From Bacteroidota bacterium (GTDB taxonomy: Bacteria > Bacteroidota > Bacteroidia > AKYH767-A > OLB10): a stretch of 64,000 bases of DNA. Shown in pieces: positions 13,076 to 22,647 of the stretch. The stretch is from assembly GCA_016699635.1 (NCBI GenBank), contig CP064983.1, positions 2,666,001 to 2,730,000 on the forward strand. Direction: 5' to 3'. How positions within the stretch are numbered: position 1 is the first letter of the stretch; each line of letters opens with the position of its first letter. The notes below the pieces were generated by a model that had not been told where the DNA came from, made no database searches, and saw only the letters and a program-made list of their open reading frames with translations. A program made the translations under genes and the position numbers.

Positions 13076-13807
13076 ATGTCAGAAAGCAGCCAAAATCAAT
13101 TTAATTTCAAGGAATTTACCATTCGTCAAGAGCAATGTGCGATGAAAGTTGGTACAGATGGTGTGCTATTGGGTGCATGGATTGGGTGTGAAAATGCAGT
13201 TAATATATTAGATATAGGTACCGGTACGGGTTTATTGGCATTAATGATTGCACAGAAAAGTTCTGCAACGATTGATGCAATTGATATAGATAGTAAAGCT
13301 TGCCATCAAGCAAAAGGAAATTTTTATGAGTCAAAATGGAGAGACAGGCTTCATGTTATTCATCAATCAGTACAGGAATTTGCAGCAAATTCAAATAAGA
13401 AGTATGACTTGATTGTTAGTAATCCACCTTTTTTTATCAATGCACAGAAGTCGCATCAGTTAAATAGAAATGTGGCGAGGCATTTAGATGATTCTTTTAC
13501 TATGGACGACTTGATAATATCAGTAGTAAAGTTGTTGAGTGATTCCGGAGAGTTTTGTCTAATACAACCTATAAAAGAGGGAAGTATTTTTATAGAGGTA
13601 TGTGAAAAGCATGGCTTATTTCTAAATAAACTTGTAAGAGTGAGAACTAAGGAGGGGAGGGAAGATAAACGACTGCTTTTAAGTTTAAGCAAGTTTAAAA
13701 GATCAATCGTTACGGGTTTATTGTGTATTCAAAACAGCGAAGGAAAATATACTGATGACTATATAAGGATGACGAATGATTATTATACACATTTACCAGA
13801 AAAATAA
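13076..13807 (+). CDS. trmN6: tRNA1(Val) adenine(37)-N6-methyltransferase
   Basis: Class I SAM-dependent methyltransferase that methylates N6 of adenine 37 in tRNA-Val (YfiC/TrmN6 family). Counting from the ATG at 13076, the opening FNFKEFTIRQEQCAMKVGTD is highly typical. DIGTGTG (46-52) is the SAM-binding motif I and NPPFF (116-120) is the catalytic motif of N6-adenine methyltransferases. About 243 residues, the usual length. It is divergent from the rRNA operon, so an RNA-modification gene sits next to RNA genes, although no joint control is shown. Confidence 0.9.
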   Translation: MSESSQNQFNFKEFTIRQEQCAMKVGTDGVLLGAWIGCENAVNILDIGTGTGLLALMIAQKSSATIDAIDIDSKACHQAKGNFYESKWRDRLHVIHQSVQEFAANSNKKYDLIVSNPPFFINAQKSHQLNRNVARHLDDSFTMDDLIISVVKLLSDSGEFCLIQPIKEGSIFIEVCEKHGLFLNKLVRVRTKEGREDKRLLLSLSKFKRSIVTGLLCIQNSEGKYTDDYIRMTNDYYTHLPEK

Positions 13808-13866
13808 AATCCCCTAAGATAGTAAAACAAAGTCAACTCAGGGGAGGATAATTATTCTAAAGAATA

Positions 13867-16187
13867 TTATTTCACTATTAATTTTCCTTTATAGGTTTTA
13901 CCTTCACCATCAGGAGTGAGATGGTAAATATAAATCCCGGAAGTAAAGTCTTTTAATGAAATAACAATTTCACCACTATTGGTCTGATGGCTGAACACTA
14001 ATTTTCCTATTAAGGAATAAAGCGACAGTTTATAACTCTTATTTTTAATATTGTCAAAACGTAGTAGGGCATTCTCCGTTGCCGGATTGGGCATTACAAT
14101 AACATTGAAGTTTTCGTTGTTTGTTTCATTTAATCCTACAGGAATGGAATAAACCATAGTATTGAGTGTGGTGTTAGTTACAACAGGTTCGTTCGAGTCG
14201 AAATAGATGTTTGCAGTATTAGTTATTTGGGTTGCATCGGCAAGACCACTTTCGACTTCTATGGAATAAATCACATAGCCATGACTTAATGGTTCGTTTA
14301 CATTACTATCTGGCAACAAAATGTTGTTGAAAGTAAAAATAAGGGCACGAGTATTTAGCTCTAAAGATGTATTCACCGAATGACTAAAACTTTCGAGGCG
14401 GAAGGTGGACAAATTCAATTGTTGGTCTAAGAGATCTCTGATTTGCACGAAAAAAGCCGTGTCGTTCCCGGTATTTTGAAAACGAATGGTGTAAAACAAA
14501 CGATCATTCATGAGAGTATAGTTTTCGCTTTGTACACCTGTGGGATATACTGCTTTGTCATTGGGGTCGAAGGAGCAAGTGACAGTTCGTTTAGAGTTGG
14601 CTGAATCAATATATTCTACATTAGCCCCGTTCGTTAATCGCACAAAAGAATAAATCTCGATATTGCTTAAGGGCCAGGTATGTTAAAATTAATGGTTTTT
14701 GCAAATGAGGCGAACAGGTTTAGGTTAGATATGTTCCAAAATAATGTATCGCCAGAAATAAAATCTGCATTAGGGTTGTTTGCAGATAAATTGCTTGAGA
14801 AATATACACCTAAAACTCCATTAACAATCAAATTACTTTTATTATTAAAATTAAAATGGATATCTGATTGTGTAAAACATCGAGTTGACCCTGATATTGA
14901 TAATGTTCCATCATAGTTAGGTGTGCCAGCCTGAAATCCGAAATCATTATTTGTTGCAATGGAATTTGTAACATTGAGATTGTAAGTTGAAGGTGTAGTA
15001 CTTAAAATAAAACCCGGAGGACTTATGCAGGTTAACGTTTTGTTGCCATTAGAAGTCAATATTGAAAAATCACCACTCATATTAGTGACACCTAATTTGT
15101 TATTGGGCATAAGCAACACTGACTGACTGGGCATTGGTATATCCACAATTGAATCATAAATTCCATTTGCGTTACTATCGAAATAAAATTTTCCTTCTAC
15201 TTTTGACGGTGCAGCAATAACAGCAATACAGCCAGGTAATTTATGGCCGCCAAGAAAAGGGGGATTGGTATAAATAATTAAATCATAAAGGCCCGGTACT
15301 GCATAATATGGAATGGAAATTGAAAAGTTAAGTATATTATTATTTATTACATGAATACTTGATATAGTTGCGGAATAGCTTATTGAACTACCTCCAGGCT
15401 GGATTATCTCAGCAGTATTAATATTTCCAAAAGGGAAGGATGATGTTTGAAATATCGAATCAGAAACAACTGTAAAGTTTGCTGTTTCATCTTGAATAAC
15501 CACTGATGGGGCTACAGATAATAATCCTCTTCTCAGGCCGAAGTCGTTTGATGCTGAATTGTTATTATTAATTATTACATTGTACGAAGGTGATGATGTT
15601 GAGAACAAATAGTCTGTAATACTTGAATCGACACATGATATCGTATAGTTTCCATTTGCTACACTAAAAGAGTAGTTTCCAAGGCTATCTGTAAGAGTAG
15701 AGTAATTGGATGGCATATTATGGATCCCAACATTTGCAAGACCTTGTTCAGCAGGATCTTTAACTCCGTTTTGGTTCAAATCTTCATAAGCCTGGCCAGT
15801 AATATAACCATCAATTGTTCCAACTGTTACTGCCTGAGACAAGTTATAAATAATTGGGAATCCAGCAACCGAATCAAAAACTTCAACGGACAAATCATAT
15901 ATCCCTAATGGTCTTCCTGTTGAAGGAATTGCAAAAGATGCAGTGAAATGCAGGTTGTCAATGGTATTTATTGATGCGGAATCGGAGGGGATAATAGAAC
16001 CTCCTAAATTAAGCCGAGTGTTTGTGATACCAGGACCATTAAGGAAGCTAGTTCCAGAGCCTGTTATTAAGGCGTTGAGGACTTGCCCAGGTTGAACAGA
16101 ATTGGGTGTGATTGATACAATAGATTGCGCGTTGCTGTACGAAGTGGACAGAAATATTCCCACTAAGCAAATCTTAAGTGTTTTCAT
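13867..16187 (-). CDS. T9SS-secreted protein with SdrD_B-like repeats (one frameshift)
   Basis: Signal peptide MKTLKICLVGIFLSTSYSNA (start at 16187; the upstream start at 16265 adds an unneeded leader). IPT-like segments (SIVSITPNSVQPGQ...GIYDLSVEV) alternate with SdrD_B-like domains (GYITGQAYEDLNQNGVKDP and GKFYFDSNANGIYDS). A conserved segment ending NTANIYFDSNEPVVTNTTLN and a type A sorting domain follow, with IVMPNPATENALLRFDN and the C-terminal YKGKLIVK. The frame breaks near 14660; the next frame supplies SNIEIYSFVRLTNGAN without loss. The mature protein, about 750 residues, should be exported by T9SS and attached or released at the cell surface, possibly as an adhesin. The T9SS apparatus is partly represented here by porQ. 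Confidence 0.85.
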
Positions 16188-16448
16188 AATTTTATTATTT
16201 TCAACAAATATACATATAAGTAATAATTTGAATAACACTATGTTGATATAAATATTGCCATGCAATTAAAAACCATTCAATAGTCTAAATCCAATTAATA
16301 ACCAAACAAGTGGAAGGAAGTATAATCGAAAAATGATGTTGAAATTCAGAATAAGTAAAAGTGAAGGTGGAAAAGTGATGGAATCAAGGAAATTTAATAG
16401 GGCACTATATCATTAGTGTGTAATTTGAAAGGTTAGCGATAAATTTCT

Positions 16449-17777
16449 TCAGTATATATGTTCTTCGATAAAAACTATACCCATTTGAGCAAGTTCATGT
16501 AGCAAAGGCTCATAAATTTCTGCAACTACAGGTATAGCCACTCCCTTGGTTTTGACTTTACCATTAAGAATTAGTTTTGCTGCTATTGCCATTGGTAATC
16601 CAACAGTTTTAGACATAGCAGTTGCTGTCTCGTTTTCGCCTTTTACGCTTAGTGACGAAACATGTGTTTGAGTTTTCCCATTTAGGATATATTCAAAAAT
16701 ATGTTGCATTACTACAAGGTCTAAATCACCAAGTTCCATTTTCCATTTTGATTCTAATAAATTTAATAAAATCTCTGCCGGTGTTCCACTGCTTAACGGA
16801 ATAGGTGTTTTGTCTAAAATTCCTGACCATTTTATTCTTTCCCAATCATCGGTTGAAAGATTTAAATATGAAAATTGTGATTGTAGATTTTGGATTAAGG
16901 ATTTTTCGTTGTCAGGTAAGTAGGATGAAATCCAATCGTGGTAGGTCAGGGAAGAAGTATTGATAAGATATGTGTCATCAGTAATACCGAGATGAACAAA
17001 GAGATTCCAAGCTGAACAATAGCCGGCATATCTTAATGTTCCACGCAGTAGGGTTGAAATATTTTGTAGATTATAAGTTTCAATATAGGCATTTGAATTT
17101 CTATTAGCATAACCTTCAAACTGACCTGTACCGGAAATATTTATTTTTTCTATTTGTGAAAACAAACGATGGTATGGTGTGAATTTATTGTTTCGGTTTT
17201 GTCTGTAAAGCGCTGTGCCTTGTCCGGCAAGAATAACATTCTTTGGATTCCATGTAAATTTATATCCCCATGGGTTGTTATTTGACCCAGGTGATATTAA
17301 TCCACCTGTGTAAGATTTAAACGAGATAATCTCAGCGCCTTTTGCTTGCAAAACATGTATTATTTGCATTGCTGACATGTGATCTATTCCGGGGTCAAGT
17401 CCACACTCATTTAAAAAAATAAGATTTTTGTTTTTTACATCATTGTTTAATGCATTCATCTGTTCGGAAACATACGATGCTGTAACTAAATTTTTACCTT
17501 CTGATAGACACTCTACGGCTGCGATAGCATGAAGTGAAGGTGGGAGCAAAGAAATTACAATGTCAGCCTTAGAGATTTCTGATTTCCGCTGTGATTCGTC
17601 ATTTATATTAAAAGCGATGGCATTTGAAGCTGAATGGTTTTGTGTTTTGGATTTTGCTAATTCGACTGAGGCATCGGCAACAGTAACATGCCAGTTTTGT
17701 TCCTGAGCATTTGAAAGTAAATAGTTAATAAGATGCCAAGAGGATTTCCCGGCTCCTAAAACAAGTATTTTGCGCAT
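16449..17777 (-). CDS. Saccharopine dehydrogenase-like oxidoreductase
   Basis: 442 residues with an N-terminal Rossmann fold (KILVLGAGKSSWHL, 3-16) and the family stretch ADIVISLLPPSLHAIAA. The catalytic-domain sequence ECGLDPGIDHMSAMQIIH and SYTGGLISPGSNNNPWGYKF is characteristic of the LYS9-type saccharopine dehydrogenases (glutamate-forming). These enzymes convert saccharopine and alpha-aminoadipate semialdehyde during lysine metabolism; in bacteria they usually serve lysine degradation or related condensations. The frame is intact. The gene stands alone, divergent from the dialkylresorcinol cluster. The exact substrate is an inference from the family. Confidence 0.85.
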   Translation of the reverse strand: MRKILVLGAGKSSWHLINYLLSNAQEQNWHVTVADASVELAKSKTQNHSASNAIAFNINDESQRKSEISKADIVISLLPPSLHAIAAVECLSEGKNLVTASYVSEQMNALNNDVKNKNLIFLNECGLDPGIDHMSAMQIIHVLQAKGAEIISFKSYTGGLISPGSNNNPWGYKFTWNPKNVILAGQGTALYRQNRNNKFTPYHRLFSQIEKINISGTGQFEGYANRNSNAYIETYNLQNISTLLRGTLRYAGYCSAWNLFVHLGITDDTYLINTSSLTYHDWISSYLPDNEKSLIQNLQSQFSYLNLSTDDWERIKWSGILDKTPIPLSSGTPAEILLNLLESKWKMELGDLDLVVMQHIFEYILNGKTQTHVSSLSVKGENETATAMSKTVGLPMAIAAKLILNGKVKTKGVAIPVVAEIYEPLLHELAQMGIVFIEEHIY

Positions 17778-17797
17778 AGTAAAAATTTAAATATGGG

Positions 17798-17805
17798 CAA
17801 AAGTA
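17798..17805 (-). promoter_or_regulatory. Probable -7 element of the saccharopine dehydrogenase-like gene
   Basis: TACTTTTG on the minus strand matches TAnnTTTG about 20 bases before the ATG at 17777. A clear -33 TTG at the right spacing is not seen, so this is tentative. Confidence 0.35.
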
Positions 17806-17968
17806 CAAATTGAATTTTTGAATGTATTTTGTTGCAGCCAAAATAAGGTTGTTTAGAGTCTTAGTTATGCGCTAAAAAAAACATACTTTTACAGCGGTTA
17901 ATCTGTGAAATAATTTATGCAAAAAATATTTTGCTGTTTCTTGCAGATGAATTTTTTCATAATCTTAG

Positions 17969-18445
17969 ATGAGAGTAATATTAAGTTGTCTTTTGTTTAT
18001 CATCATTAGTGCAAAGCCTGATGAGGGCATGAAGTTATTTATTAAGGTTGTGGAGAATTTATCATCTACAGATACTGTTGCAATAAACAAACTGATTGAA
18101 GAAGTTAGATTTTCTAAAACCAACTTGGCGCAAGCATGCCAAGGAGCATTGCTGATGAAAAAGGCAGATTTGGTGAAACGGCCTGCAGAGAAGTTAAGTT
18201 TATTTAAAGAAGGAAGGAGATTGCTGGAGGTGGAGATTACAAAAGATAGTACGTATGTAAATTTTAGAATATTGCGATTGATAATTCAGGAAAATTGCCC
18301 GGCATTTTTAAAATACAAGAGTAATATAGATGATGATGCCAACATTGTGCAGGGGAGTTTTAGCAAATTTTCAAATCAACTGCAAGATGTGTTATTAAAC
18401 TATGCTAAAAATTCCAAACATTTAAAACTTAAAGACCGTGAGTAA
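17969..18445 (+). CDS. Exported protein of unknown function at the head of the dialkylresorcinol cluster
   Basis: 158 residues with a short hydrophobic N-terminus (RVILSCLLFIIISA), a probable signal peptide. The body is helical, with LAQACQGALLMKKADL and the segment AEKLSLFKEGRRLLEVEITK, and no named domain is recognised. Its TAA lies inside the first codons of darA (8-base overlap), so it is almost certainly co-translated with it. Position at the cluster's 5' end suggests a periplasmic accessory role in handling the product or in enzyme assembly. That is inference from context only. Confidence 0.7.
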   Translation: MRVILSCLLFIIISAKPDEGMKLFIKVVENLSSTDTVAINKLIEEVRFSKTNLAQACQGALLMKKADLVKRPAEKLSLFKEGRRLLEVEITKDSTYVNFRILRLIIQENCPAFLKYKSNIDDDANIVQGSFSKFSNQLQDVLLNYAKNSKHLKLKDRE

Positions 18446-19344
18446 GCGAATATTGGTTTTATATTATTCGCAAACAGGTCAGTTGAAGCAAATAGCGGAC
18501 AACTTTTGTTTGCCATTTGTTAATTCAGGATGTGAAGTAGAATTTATTGAAATTGTTCCAATGGAAAAATTTAAGTTTCCGTGGAATGGTGAGCGATTTT
18601 TTGATGCAATGCCTGAATGTGTTTTGGATATTCCTGTACCAATAAAAAAGTAGAGTTGTCAAAAATCGCTACGACTTAATTATTATTGCCTGGCAACCCT
18701 GGTTTTTATCGCCTTCCTTACCTATAATTTCAGCTTTGAAAGATCCCCTGATAAAATCTGTGATTAGCCAGACACCCGTTATTACAATTTGTGGTGCACG
18801 CAATATGTGGATTTCAGCACATTCGAGAATCAGAAATTGGATTAAAGAAAATAAGGGAATACATGTTGGAAGTCTTGTTTTAAGGGATAGAAACAATAAT
18901 TTAATCAGTGGAATTACAATTCAATATTGGCTTTTTAAAGGGAAAAAAGACAAGATGTTTGGTGTTTTTCCAAAACCGGGTGTAAGTGATGCAGATATTG
19001 AAAACTGTAAAAATTTTGGAGCTGTTGCATGTGAAAGTTTGTTAAAAAATGAATGGGATAGTTTACAGCAAAAATGGATAAATCAGGATGGAATATATGT
19101 TAGCAAGAGATTGATGTTTGTAGAAGGCAGAGCAATAAAAATATTTACTATGTGGGCGAAACTAATAAGAGGAAAACAAAACCGTAAATTATGGATAAAT
19201 ATTTTTAGAATATATCTTTTATTTGCTTTATTTTTACTTTCACCGATTGTAATTCTGTTATTTACAATAATAATACTACCATTATTTAATAAATCATTAA
19301 ACAGGCAAAAAGATTTCCATGAAGGTGTAAATTTGCAGCCCTAA
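18438..19344 (+). CDS. darA: Dialkylresorcinol condensing enzyme DarA (two frameshifts)
   Basis: DarA works with DarB in making dialkylresorcinols; it is regarded as the enzyme that aromatises the cyclohexanedione formed by DarB. The GTG start gives SKRILVLYYSQTGQLKQIAD, a flavodoxin-like nucleotide-binding opening. The frame breaks at 18650-18670; adding one A to each of two A-runs gives IKKVELSKNRYDLIIIAWQP and then the long frame to 19344. The latter carries TPVITICGARNMWISAH, GSLVLRDRNNN and a C-terminal hydrophobic helix (YLLFALFLLSPIVILLFTII), suggesting membrane attachment. Total about 302 residues. It overlaps the preceding gene and ends 3 bases before darB. Confidence 0.85.
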
Positions 19345-19347
19345 GTT

Positions 19348-20493
19348 ATGTTACACGAAGTTTACATTACCCGACTATCAAGGTTTTTGCCCAATAAGCC
19401 TGTTTTGAATGATGAGATGGAGCAATACATTGGCTTGATAAATGAACATTCAGCAAAATCAAAGCGCATTGTTTTACGTAATAATGGCATAAAGTGTCGT
19501 TATTATGCATTAGACAAAAATGGGAAAGCAACGCATACCAATTCTGAAATGACAGCACTCGCAATAAAAGAACTTTTTGCTAATCGTCAGGAAGAAATTA
19601 AAGAAGTGGATTTATTGAGCTGCGGCACATCATCACCTGACCAATGGATGCCATCGCACGCTGTGATGGTTCATGGCTGGCTTACTGAAGCAAAAGACAT
19701 GGAGGTGGTGTCGCCAACAGGTAATTGCTGTTCCGGAATGCATGCTTTAAAATATATATGGCTGGCAGTAAAAGCAGGACAATCAAAAAAAGCAGTCGTT
19801 GCCGGTTCGGAGCGTACTTCCAGAATTATGCATCATCAGTCGTTTGAGGAGGAAGCAAAAAAACTTTCACAGATTGAGGAAAATCCATATATATCATTCG
19901 ATAAAGAATTTTTAAGATGGATGTTGAGTGATGGAGCTGCTGCGGCATTAATTGAAAATAAAAAGAAAGAGAATGGATTGTCATTGCGAATTGATGCCAT
20001 AGAAGGCGTGTCCTATGCTCATTTAGTAGAGCCATGCATGTATTCTGCAGCCGATAAAATGGATGATGGATCATTTGTGAGTTATATGGATATGTCACCC
20101 TCAGAGATTGTGACCAATTCTGTATTGAACATAAAACAAGATGTAAAGTTGTTAAGCAAATATATTGTTGATTTGGGTACAGATAAATTAATATCAATGC
20201 TTAAAGCACATAATTTGCCAGGAGATAAAATAGATTGGTTTTTACCACATATTTCAAGTGAATTTTTCAGAGATAAAATGGACGAAGGTTTTCGTTCGAA
20301 AGGTTTGGTTATACCAATGAATAGATGGTTTACCAACTTATCTGAAGTTGGAAATGTTGGAGCAGGATCTATTTATCTGATGCTTGAAGAATTAATGCGA
20401 ACAAATCGGCTAAAACAAGGAGAAAAAATTGTATTAGCAGTACCTGAGAGCGCACGTTTTTCGTATGTTTTTGCCATATTAACTGTTGTTTAA
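19348..20493 (+). CDS. darB: FabH-like ketosynthase DarB (dialkylresorcinol/cyclohexanedione-forming)
   Basis: 381 residues of the ketosynthase III fold. In studied systems DarB joins two beta-ketoacyl chains by Claisen condensation and Michael addition to give a 1,3-cyclohexanedione, later aromatised to a dialkylresorcinol. The nucleophile lies in SPTGNCCSGMHALKY (C128 is the best candidate). The histidine is in DWFLPHISSEFF and the asparagine in LSEVGNVGAGSIYL, completing the Cys-His-Asn set. The opening HEVYITRLSRFLPNKPV is characteristic of DarB rather than housekeeping FabH. The frame is intact. It follows darA by 3 bases, and its last base overlaps the next ATG (TAATG), so the operon is tightly coupled. 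Confidence 0.9.
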   Translation: MLHEVYITRLSRFLPNKPVLNDEMEQYIGLINEHSAKSKRIVLRNNGIKCRYYALDKNGKATHTNSEMTALAIKELFANRQEEIKEVDLLSCGTSSPDQWMPSHAVMVHGWLTEAKDMEVVSPTGNCCSGMHALKYIWLAVKAGQSKKAVVAGSERTSRIMHHQSFEEEAKKLSQIEENPYISFDKEFLRWMLSDGAAAALIENKKKENGLSLRIDAIEGVSYAHLVEPCMYSAADKMDDGSFVSYMDMSPSEIVTNSVLNIKQDVKLLSKYIVDLGTDKLISMLKAHNLPGDKIDWFLPHISSEFFRDKMDEGFRSKGLVIPMNRWFTNLSEVGNVGAGSIYLMLEELMRTNRLKQGEKIVLAVPESARFSYVFAILTVV

Positions 20494-20906
20494 TGAATAA
20501 GAAAGATATTCCGCAGGATCATAGTGCATTAGTCAATTATATTAAGGAGTTGTGCTATGCTGTTGGCGAAGATGGTCAATATACTACAGCAAACAGTACA
20601 GGATGGGATGTTAAAACCAATGCATTGAATTTAGCCTGGCAGGATATTGAACAAAGAATTGTTACAGCATATAGTCAAGTAAAGAATCGCGAAGTAAGCC
20701 CAATTTTGTATTATATGGAATTGCGATTAATGGATATTGGTATTTTAAGTGCTTATACAGGATTCTGGAAGTGGACAATAAAAAGACATTTAAAGCCTTC
20801 TGTTTTTGTAAAGCTCGACAATAAAGTGTTGTTGAAATATGCTTTAATATTTGAAATAGACGTTGAAGATTTAAAAACAGAAAAATTTAATGCAGATAAA
20901 TTTTAA
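20493..20906 (+). CDS. Unknown 137-residue protein in the dialkylresorcinol cluster
   Basis: Soluble, mainly helical protein with no signal peptide. Recognisable segments are NSTGWDVKTNALNLAWQDIE, ILYYMELRLMDIGILSAYTG, FWKWTIKRHLKP and the C-terminal ALIFEIDVEDLKTEKFN. I do not recognise a domain family. Its start overlaps the darB stop and its end overlaps the btrH-like gene by 17 bases, so it is coupled on both sides and is surely part of the pathway. A structural or regulatory subunit for DarB or the BtrH-like enzyme is possible but not shown. Confidence 0.75.
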   Translation: MNKKDIPQDHSALVNYIKELCYAVGEDGQYTTANSTGWDVKTNALNLAWQDIEQRIVTAYSQVKNREVSPILYYMELRLMDIGILSAYTGFWKWTIKRHLKPSVFVKLDNKVLLKYALIFEIDVEDLKTEKFNADKF

Positions 20907-21895
20907 TCACCAGCAATCGGCACATTGCGAAAATGGTGTAACTGTTAATCTTTTGAACTATTCAGGATTGAGACTAACTGAGCCATTAGTGTTTGGTATG
21001 GGTTCAGGATTATTTTTTATTTATATTCCATTTCTTAAAGTTAATAATGCTCCGGCATTCTCATATAGAACTATGCCGGGATTAATTTTAAAAGAACATG
21101 CAGTCGTTTAGGAATAAAGGTGATAAGAAAAAGTTCCGTTCAGAATCTGAGGCGCAAAGAATACTTGATGATTGTCTTATAAAAAACCAACCGGTGGGAT
21201 GCCAGGTTGGAGTTTACTATCTGACATATTTTCCAAAGGAATATCGTTTCCATTTTAATGCTCACAATCTTGTTGTTTATGGTAAGACAGATGACAGGTA
21301 TTTAATCAGCGATCCGGTGATGGAGGACACAACCTCTTTAACGGAGTTTGATTTGAACAGAGTGCGTTTTGCTAAAGGACCTTTGGCACCTAAGGGACAA
21401 TTATATTATCCACAAATTGAAAATATTGTTTCTGACGAGAAAATCGTTTATGCGATTAAACGTGGTATAAAGCAAAACATAAGAGATATGCTTTATATAC
21501 CCGGACCAATTGCCGGTGTAAGCGGGATAAAATATGTTGCAAAAAAAATTTTAAAATGGCATGATCGTTTAGGAGCAAAAACCACAGGTTTGTATTTGGC
21601 GCAGTTGGTAAGGATGCAAGAAGAAATAGGTACAGGTGGTGGTGGATTTCGGTATATCTATGCAGCATTTTTGCAGCAGTCTCATGCTTATTTAAAAAAT
21701 GACAGTATCATTAAAATAGCAGAACAGTTTACAAAGGCCGGTGATATGTGGCGCGATTCAGCAATACAGTCAGCAGGAATATTTAAAGGCCGGCTTACAG
21801 ACAGGGCTGACTTTGTGAATATGCATGACCGGTTGATGCAGATTGCAGAAGTGGAAAAAAATGCATTTACTGATTTGTCAAAAGTAAAACTGTGA
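20890..21895 (+). CDS. BtrH-like acyltransferase (BtrH_N domain), one frameshift
   Basis: About 335 residues. BtrH moves an acyl group from an acyl carrier protein onto a small acceptor in butirosin synthesis, using a cysteine-protease-like fold. Here the start QQSAHCENGVTVNLLNYSGL (with the candidate nucleophile C13), then LTEPLVFGMGSGLFFIYIPF, then AHNLVVYGKTDDRYLISDPV supply Cys, His and Asp in the expected order. The C-terminal half resembles the segment that follows BtrH_N in related proteins. The frame breaks at 21085-21110; lengthening the TTTTAAAA tract by one base gives GLIFKRTCSRLGIKV and joins both parts. With an ACP encoded nearby, acylation of a resorcinol hydroxyl is a fitting role, which is inference. 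Confidence 0.82.
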
Positions 21896-21908
21896 AAGCA
21901 TAAACTTT

Positions 21909-22647
21909 ATGGATGTACTCACTGTATCATCATTATCTTATACTTATAAAAATAGCGATCATGCTGTGTTGTCTAACATTAACCTGCATGTCGGTAAGGG
22001 AGAAGTTTTGGTGTGTTCGGACCAAATGGTGCAGGTAAAACAACATTGTTATCATTGGTCACAGGTATTTTAACATGTAGGTTGGGGTGATTTCTATTTT
22101 AGGGAAAGATGCATCTACCCAACGAAAAAATGTTAATCAGATAATAGGATATGTGCCACAAGATTTTGCATTCTATGAAGAGTTGAGCGCTATAGAGAAT
22201 CTGATTTTTTTTGGTGCCATGTATGGATTGAAGGAACAAGCTTTGGACAACAGAGCGAAAGAATTGCTTGAGGAATTTGGATTAATGAATGTTGCAGAAA
22301 GGTATGTCAAAGAATTTTCAGGCGGAATGAAACGTAGATTAAACATTGCAATTGGTTTGTTACATAAACCACAATTGCTGATTCTTGATGAGCCAACTGT
22401 AGGAGTGGATGTTCAGAGCAGATTGGCTATAATGAGTTATCTGAAAAAAATAAATTCTGAGGGCACAACAATAATTTATACTTCACATTTGCTTAAAGAG
22501 GCAGAAGAATTTTGTTCTCGTATTGCATTAATTGACAAAGGAAAAGTTATAGCAATTGATACAATAGCAAATTTGCTGATACAGAATCAATGTAAGTCAC
22601 TTGAAGAAGTGTTTATTAAATTAACAGGTAATAATTACAGAGACTAA
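21909..22647 (+). CDS. ABC exporter, ATP-binding subunit (frameshifts near the N-terminus)
   Basis: ATPase of an ABC-2-type exporter. From the ATG at 21909 it reads MDVLTVSSLSYTYKNSDHAV. The frame then breaks at a run of four Ts (restoring a fifth gives KGEVFGVFGPNGAGKTTLLS with Walker A) and again near 22075. The rest is intact: Q-loop VPQDFAFYEELSAIENL, signature FSGGMKRRLN, Walker B LLILDEPTVGVD and the H-loop TSH. Its stop overlaps the permease start (TAATG). It most likely powers export of the cluster's lipid-like product or of its precursor. Confidence 0.88.

Noticed and set aside
13808..13866. A terminator between trmN6 and the T9SS gene
   Set aside because: CCCCT / AGGGG can pair over a 25-base loop, but the stem is only 5 bp and no T-run follows.
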